Notes under the pieces: model-generated
Told to the model about the DNA's origin: nothing
The model's database searches: none
The model's input: only the letters and a program-made list of their open reading frames with translations
In this document: piece by piece, positions 6,881 through 9,903 of the stretch
How the letters are laid out: each line of letters begins with the position of its first letter
Numbering within the stretch: position 1 is the first letter of the stretch
Assembly (NCBI GenBank): GCA_013812485.1
Contig: JACCTJ010000011.1
Coordinates: 1-9,903 of the forward strand
Source of the DNA: Thermoleophilaceae bacterium
GTDB taxonomy: Bacteria; Actinomycetota; Thermoleophilia; Solirubrobacterales; Thermoleophilaceae
Length of the DNA stretch: 9,903 nt
Direction of reading: 5' to 3'
Position numbers and translations under genes: made by a program

Positions 6881-7788
6881 TTCCTCACCCCCAGGTAGGA
6901 GGGCCCGATCTGGCCGACGAAGTCGCCGGTCGCCACGAGCTCGCGAGCCGCGTTGAGCTCGAGCGGCAGCTGGGGCAGGTCGCGTCCCGCCGGCCCGAAC
7001 TCGAGCGTGCCTCCGCGGCGGACGTCGAAGGTCGAGTAGTGGCAGGGGCAGACGAGGGCCGGCCGCTCGGTCGTCGGCTCGTAGAGCGGGTGGCGGTAGA
7101 TGGCGACTGCACACCCCGCGTGCGGGCAGATCTTCGAGAAGGCGAGCACGCCCTCGGGAGCGTCCGCGCGCATCCTGGCCGAGATCTCGAGCTCGCCCGG
7201 AGGGACCTTGACGATCACGATCGAGGCGCCGAACTCGCGGCGGGTTGCGCCCTCCGGAAAGCCGCTCAGCATCGCCCCGACCTGCACGTCGTCGGCGGTG
7301 ATCGGACGATCCTGGGAGTCGACGACGCGCCGCCCCCGCGACCACGGCGTCTGTGCGATGGTCTCCCCCACCTTGGGTCCCAGCGCGACGGCGGGCACGA
7401 GCGCGGCGGCGCCGAGCGCGGCCCCGCTGGCGCCCGCGGCCCCGACCAGGAGACGCCGCCGCGAGACTCCCCTCTCGGCGTCGCGGACCATCTCGACGAC
7501 CTCGCTCGCCGGCTGGCGCTCGCCGAAGTCGGTGCGCTCCTCGATCGCAATCTCCTGGGGGACGATCTTCTGGCCGGCCACCACCGCGGCGACTCCGAGC
7601 AGGGCGAGGCTCCCGCCGAGCGCGAGGCCGAGGAGCTGGGTGTCGGGCAGGACGATGACGAGGACGCCGAAGGCCACCGCGGCGAGCGTGGCGGCGGCGA
7701 GGGAGAGCAGGACGAGGTTCTCGGCGCCGCGCTTCGAGCCGGCCTCGCGATCGTGGGTCTCGGAGGCTCCCTCCGTCGGCGAGCTCAC
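6877..7788 (-). CDS. qcrA: Rieske 2Fe-2S subunit of the cytochrome bcc complex, QcrA
   Basis: This subunit takes the first electron from quinol at the Qo site and passes it to the cytochrome c subunit. The 303-residue product has the actinobacterial layout. Three membrane helices lie at about 24-48, 51-72 and 113-136, and a C-terminal Rieske domain follows outside the membrane. Cluster ligands are C221 and H223 in CPHAGC, and C247 and H250 in CPCHYS. C226 and C249 would form the usual stabilising disulfide. A twin-arginine motif, SRRRLL (109-114), directly precedes the third helix. In studied actinomycetes the first two helices use Sec and the third uses Tat, and this sequence fits that scheme. 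The GTG at 7788 was chosen because AGGAGG lies five bases before it and it overlaps the qcrC stop as GTGA. An ATG 30 bases upstream is in frame but lacks such a signal. Confidence 0.96.
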   Translation of the reverse strand: MSSPTEGASETHDREAGSKRGAENLVLLSLAAATLAAVAFGVLVIVLPDTQLLGLALGGSLALLGVAAVVAGQKIVPQEIAIEERTDFGERQPASEVVEMVRDAERGVSRRRLLVGAAGASGAALGAAALVPAVALGPKVGETIAQTPWSRGRRVVDSQDRPITADDVQVGAMLSGFPEGATRREFGASIVIVKVPPGELEISARMRADAPEGVLAFSKICPHAGCAVAIYRHPLYEPTTERPALVCPCHYSTFDVRRGGTLEFGPAGRDLPQLPLELNAARELVATGDFVGQIGPSYLGVRK

Positions 7789-8702
7789 TCCGGCCTCCTC
7801 TCGCCGACCCACCGGCACACGAGCAGGAGCGCCCCGCCGGCCAGCAACCAGGCGACCATCCCCTCCGGCACCGGGCCGACGTGGCCGATGCCCCAGCCCC
7901 CGCGGTCCTCGGGCTCCTTCGTGTACTCCACGTAGCGGGCGAGCGAGTCGAGCTCCTTCTCGTCGAACTGCTCGCGGAAGTGCGGCATCAGGTACGGCCC
8001 TACTTCGATCGCCTCAGCGACCTGGACCGGCGTCGACTCCTGCAGGTCGGGGACCACCGCGCCGGTGATCATCCCGCCCCGGGCGAGGACCTGATGGCAG
8101 CTCGCACAGTTCTCGGTGAAGAGCTCGAACCCGGTGCTGAGCGTGCCCTTCGCGGGATCGACCTTGGGGATCGGCGGGCCGCCGAACTGCGCGACGTAGG
8201 CCACGAGGGCGCGACGCTGCTCGGGGTCGTACGGCGACTTGCTCCGTACGGCCTGGTCCTCGGGGTCGTCGATCGGCATGCGGCCCGTGGCGAGGTAGAA
8301 GTCGGCGGCGGCGGCGCCGGCGCCGCGCAGGGACGGGGCGCGCCCGGGGATCCCGCGCGCGTCCTCGCCGTGGCAGGAGGAGCAGCCGTCGGCGAACAGG
8401 CGGCGCCCCTGTGCGACGAGCGGGGGATCCTGCGGCTCGACGCCGGGGGCCGGACGCTCGAGCGGCCCGACGGCGGGCTGGTCGCCGGCGGACGGTCGGC
8501 CCGGTCCACCGGACTGGAGCCCCGGGCGGTCGGTCTGGGCGGAGGGCGGCGGCGGTGATGGCGGCGTCTGCGGCGGCGGTGGTGGCGGCGTCTGCGGCGG
8601 CGGTGGCGGTGGCGGCGTCTGCGGCGCGCTCTCCTCGGCGGCGAGACTGACCAGGGCGCCGACCGCCAGCAGGAGCGCAGCGGGCCCGCGCAGCCGCCTC
8701 AC
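7785..8702 (-). CDS. qcrC: Diheme membrane-anchored cytochrome c subunit of the cytochrome bcc complex, QcrC
   Basis: QcrC carries electrons from the Rieske protein toward cytochrome oxidase. Its two tethered heme domains replace a soluble cytochrome c. The 305-residue product starts with a signal peptide or N-terminal anchor (RRLRG, then a hydrophobic stretch to about residue 20). A Gln-Thr-Pro repeat linker lies at about 28-57, followed by a second Pro/Gly-rich stretch. Two cytochrome c domains follow, with CSSCH at 107-111 and CASCH at 199-203. Likely axial methionines are M142 (in GRMPIDD) and M239 (in YLMPHF). A C-terminal membrane helix is at about 282-298. The length and order match actinobacterial QcrC. 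The GTG at 8702 overlaps the ctaG stop as GTGA and has GGAGG six bases upstream. An upstream in-frame start would add an Arg-rich, non-signal-like leader encoded within ctaG. Confidence 0.95.
   Translation of the reverse strand: MRRLRGPAALLLAVGALVSLAAEESAPQTPPPPPPPQTPPPPPPQTPPSPPPPSAQTDRPGLQSGGPGRPSAGDQPAVGPLERPAPGVEPQDPPLVAQGRRLFADGCSSCHGEDARGIPGRAPSLRGAGAAAADFYLATGRMPIDDPEDQAVRSKSPYDPEQRRALVAYVAQFGGPPIPKVDPAKGTLSTGFELFTENCASCHQVLARGGMITGAVVPDLQESTPVQVAEAIEVGPYLMPHFREQFDEKELDSLARYVEYTKEPEDRGGWGIGHVGPVPEGMVAWLLAGGALLLVCRWVGERRPE
7794..7799 (-). promoter_or_regulatory. Ribosome binding site of qcrA
   Basis: AGGAGG lies inside the end of qcrC, five bases before the qcrA GTG at 7788. It decides between this GTG and the in-frame ATG at 7818. 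Confidence 0.85.
8532..8621 (-). repeat. Tandem Gln-Thr-poly-Pro repeat in the QcrC linker
   Basis: Three consecutive units begin with Gln-Thr and continue with prolines: QT plus seven P, QT plus six P, then QT-PP-S-PPPP, followed by SAQT as a degenerate fourth. At the DNA level the units are near-identical 24-27-base repeats of CAG-ACG and CCG/CCA codons. The tract separates the N-terminal signal/anchor from the heme domains and should form a stiff, extended spacer. Confidence 0.85.
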
Positions 8703-9553
8703 CGCGCGCCTCCGGAGAGGATCGGTGTTGCCTCTGGAGGAGAGGCGTGAGCGTCGGCGTGGCGCTCCCGCGCCACCTCTCGGCGCTCCTCGCGCAGGAG
8801 CGCCCGCATGCCAAAGGCGAGGACCGCGGCGACGAGCAGCAGCGAGCCGCCGACCCACATGATCGTCCCGGCGGCGCGCTGGTCGGCGAGCGCGGAGGCA
8901 CCCAGCTCGCGAGCAGCCTCGACGTGGGCGGAGTAGACCGCTTCGCTCGCCGCCGTGAGCGTGACCCCCACCGCGGTCATGGGCAGCATCGCCAGCAGCA
9001 GCAGCAGCACGCCGCCGAGCGCCGAGGGCCGGTGGCGCACCGGATTGACGCCCACGAGCGGAAGCCAGAAGAGCACCGCGCTCCCGAGCAGCAGCAGGTG
9101 CTCGACGGCGTGCAGCGGCGGGCTACCCAGCGCCGCCTCGTAGACGACCGGCACGTGGACTCCGACCGTCACCGCCGCCAGCAGCGCCCAGGCGACGCCG
9201 GGACGGGTGAGCATCCGCGCCGGACGGCTTCGCACCGCGTCGGCCAGGCTCCGCCGGGCCGAGCCGCGCAGCGCGCGCAGCGCGAGCGCCGCCGGAGCCC
9301 CCGCGGCGAGCAGCGGCGCGGCGACCATGGCCATCAGCAGGTGCTCGACCACGTGGGCGGAGAGGAGGTCGTCGGCGCGGGGGGTGAGCAGGGCGGCGGC
9401 GAGCACGGCCAGGCCGACGAGGAACGCCGCCGTCCGGTGGAGCGGCCAGGGACTCGCCGGGCGTTCGCCGCCGCGCGCGCCGCTGGCGGCGAGCCGCCGT
9501 GTGCCCGCCAGGTACAGCCCGGCAACAGCGGCAACAGCGACGACCGCGCTCAT
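8699..9553 (-). CDS. ctaG: Cytochrome c oxidase assembly factor, CtaG (caa3-type) family
   Basis: CtaG-family membrane proteins help assemble the cytochrome c oxidase, probably in copper handling. The family is known mostly from Bacillus caa3 oxidase. The 284-residue product has about seven hydrophobic segments (roughly 3-17, 41-57, 71-93, 119-138, 151-169, 179-201 and 229-249) and a polar tail. Conserved-looking histidine motifs sit at the membrane boundaries: HVVEH (67-71), GVHVP (131-135) and HAVEH (148-152). DQRAAGTIMWVGG (224-236) is also typical of the family. The ATG at 9553 overlaps the stop of the preceding gene as ATGA. GGAGG lies ten bases upstream, slightly far but usable. The stop overlaps the qcrC start. 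The position between an oxidase-like gene and qcrCAB suits oxidase assembly. This is the Bacillus-type CtaG, not the unrelated Cox11/CtaG of proteobacteria. Confidence 0.88.
   Translation of the reverse strand: MSAVVAVAAVAGLYLAGTRRLAASGARGGERPASPWPLHRTAAFLVGLAVLAAALLTPRADDLLSAHVVEHLLMAMVAAPLLAAGAPAALALRALRGSARRSLADAVRSRPARMLTRPGVAWALLAAVTVGVHVPVVYEAALGSPPLHAVEHLLLLGSAVLFWLPLVGVNPVRHRPSALGGVLLLLLAMLPMTAVGVTLTAASEAVYSAHVEAARELGASALADQRAAGTIMWVGGSLLLVAAVLAFGMRALLREERREVARERHADAHASPPEATPILSGGAR
8709..8713 (-). promoter_or_regulatory. Ribosome binding site of qcrC
   Basis: GGAGG lies within the 3' end of ctaG, six bases before the qcrC GTG at 8702. It supports the GTG start and coupled translation. 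Confidence 0.82.
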
Positions 9554-9903
9554 GTCGCGCTTTCCTCCCCGCCCGCACGCAGCGCCGCGCGCCGCGTCGC
9601 GCGCAGCTCGATCGCCACCGAGCCGACCGCGACCGCCAGCGCCCCCGCGCCGATCATGATCAGCCACGCACCGAGCTCGAGTCCGAGTGCCATGTGGGCG
9701 ATCGCGATCCCGGCGAGCACGGTGGGGAAGCTGAAGTCGGGAATGGCCCGTGGCGCGGCCGATTGATCGCCCTCGCCACCCCGCCGGCGCCGGGCGCCGC
9801 CGGCGGCCAGCGCCGCCATCACAAGCGTGATGAGGATCGCCGTCGCGAAGGTGGCGACCGGGATCCAGCCCTTGATCGGCCCGAGCCCGATCACCCCCCA
9901 CAG
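9550..9903 (-). CDS. Small membrane protein, possibly cytochrome c oxidase subunit IV-like; N-terminus may lie beyond the window
   Basis: The frame is open to the right edge, giving up to 117 residues. A GTG at 9894 is a possible start, but too little upstream sequence is visible to judge it, so the gene may be N-terminally partial. There are three hydrophobic stretches: about 13-36 of the visible sequence (IPVATFATAILITLVMAAL), about 57-74 and about 77-95. An Arg/Gly-rich polar loop follows the first. The pair of short helices after 'IPDFSFPTVLAG', ending in a charged tail, loosely resembles actinobacterial oxidase subunit IV or small accessory subunits. This, with its 4-base overlap into ctaG, is the basis for the suggestion. 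No metal-binding or catalytic motif is visible. It could equally be an unrelated small membrane protein of the same operon. Confidence 0.6.
   Translation of the reverse strand: MWGVIGLGPIKGWIPVATFATAILITLVMAALAAGGARRRRGGEGDQSAAPRAIPDFSFPTVLAGIAIAHMALGLELGAWLIMIGAGALAVAVGSVAIELRATRRAALRAGGEESAT

Noticed and set aside
5813..6898. Plus-strand 361-codon frame opposite qcrB
   Set aside because: The product is His/Arg/Asp-rich without domains, and it is fully covered by the unmistakable qcrB on the other strand.
6881..7345. Extension of the qcrB frame upstream to an ATG-equivalent start at 7345
   Set aside because: The extra 155 codons are an out-of-frame shadow of qcrA and are Arg-rich. The GTG at 6880 has a GTGA overlap and the normal QcrB N-terminus.
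7789..7818. ATG at 7818 as the qcrA start
   Set aside because: It would lie well inside qcrC without a ribosome binding site, while the GTG at 7788 has AGGAGG at ideal spacing and the same GTGA overlap as its neighbours.
8532..8640. CGG/CCG-rich repetitive DNA as a possible CRISPR or non-coding repeat array
   Set aside because: The units are contiguous without spacers and keep the reading frame of qcrC, encoding Gln-Thr-Pro repeats.
8703..8858. Extension of qcrC to a start at 8858
   Set aside because: The added 52 residues are Arg/Gly-rich and lie inside ctaG. The GTG at 8702 has GGAGG and directly begins a signal peptide.

Overview
This window is very G+C-rich, with a strong G/C preference at third codon positions. 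It looks like a chromosomal segment of an actinomycete-type bacterium. The best taxonomic evidence is the respiratory cluster. The gene order is qcrC-qcrA-qcrB. QcrC is a diheme, membrane-anchored cytochrome c. QcrA is a three-helix Rieske protein with a Tat motif before its third helix. QcrB carries GYSMPDDLFSG and PDWY motifs. A CtaG-type oxidase assembly protein lies just upstream. This combination is characteristic of Actinomycetota. A deep branch such as Thermoleophilia is my guess, not something shown by the sequence.

Layout: all genes are on the minus strand except one. Reading in the direction of transcription from the right edge, there is first the C-terminal part of a small membrane protein, possibly cytochrome oxidase subunit IV-like (9903-9550). 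Then come ctaG (9553-8699), qcrC (8702-7785), qcrA (7788-6877) and qcrB (6880-5411). Every junction in this block is a 4-base ATGA or GTGA overlap, so the block reads as one translationally coupled operon. A lone plus-strand lipoprotein gene (4936-5391) converges on the end of qcrB. To its left are a small single-span membrane protein with an 11-proline tract (4772-4530), a 441-residue polytopic membrane protein of unknown function (4347-3022), and a large FAD plus iron-sulfur 2-hydroxyacid dehydrogenase (2896 to beyond the left edge).

How they work together: the FAD/Fe-S dehydrogenase probably passes electrons from a D-2-hydroxyacid into the respiratory chain, likely at the quinone level. 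QcrCAB oxidises (mena)quinol and hands electrons through the tethered diheme QcrC to a cytochrome aa3-type oxidase. The genes for that oxidase would be expected beyond the right edge, and CtaG helps assemble it. The roles of the lipoprotein, the poly-proline protein and the 441-residue membrane protein are unknown.

I found no RNA genes, mobile elements, CRISPR arrays or clear sigma-factor promoters. The window is mostly core energy metabolism. The parts most worth a second look are the QTP-proline tandem repeat in QcrC, the poly-proline small membrane protein, and the unassigned membrane protein.
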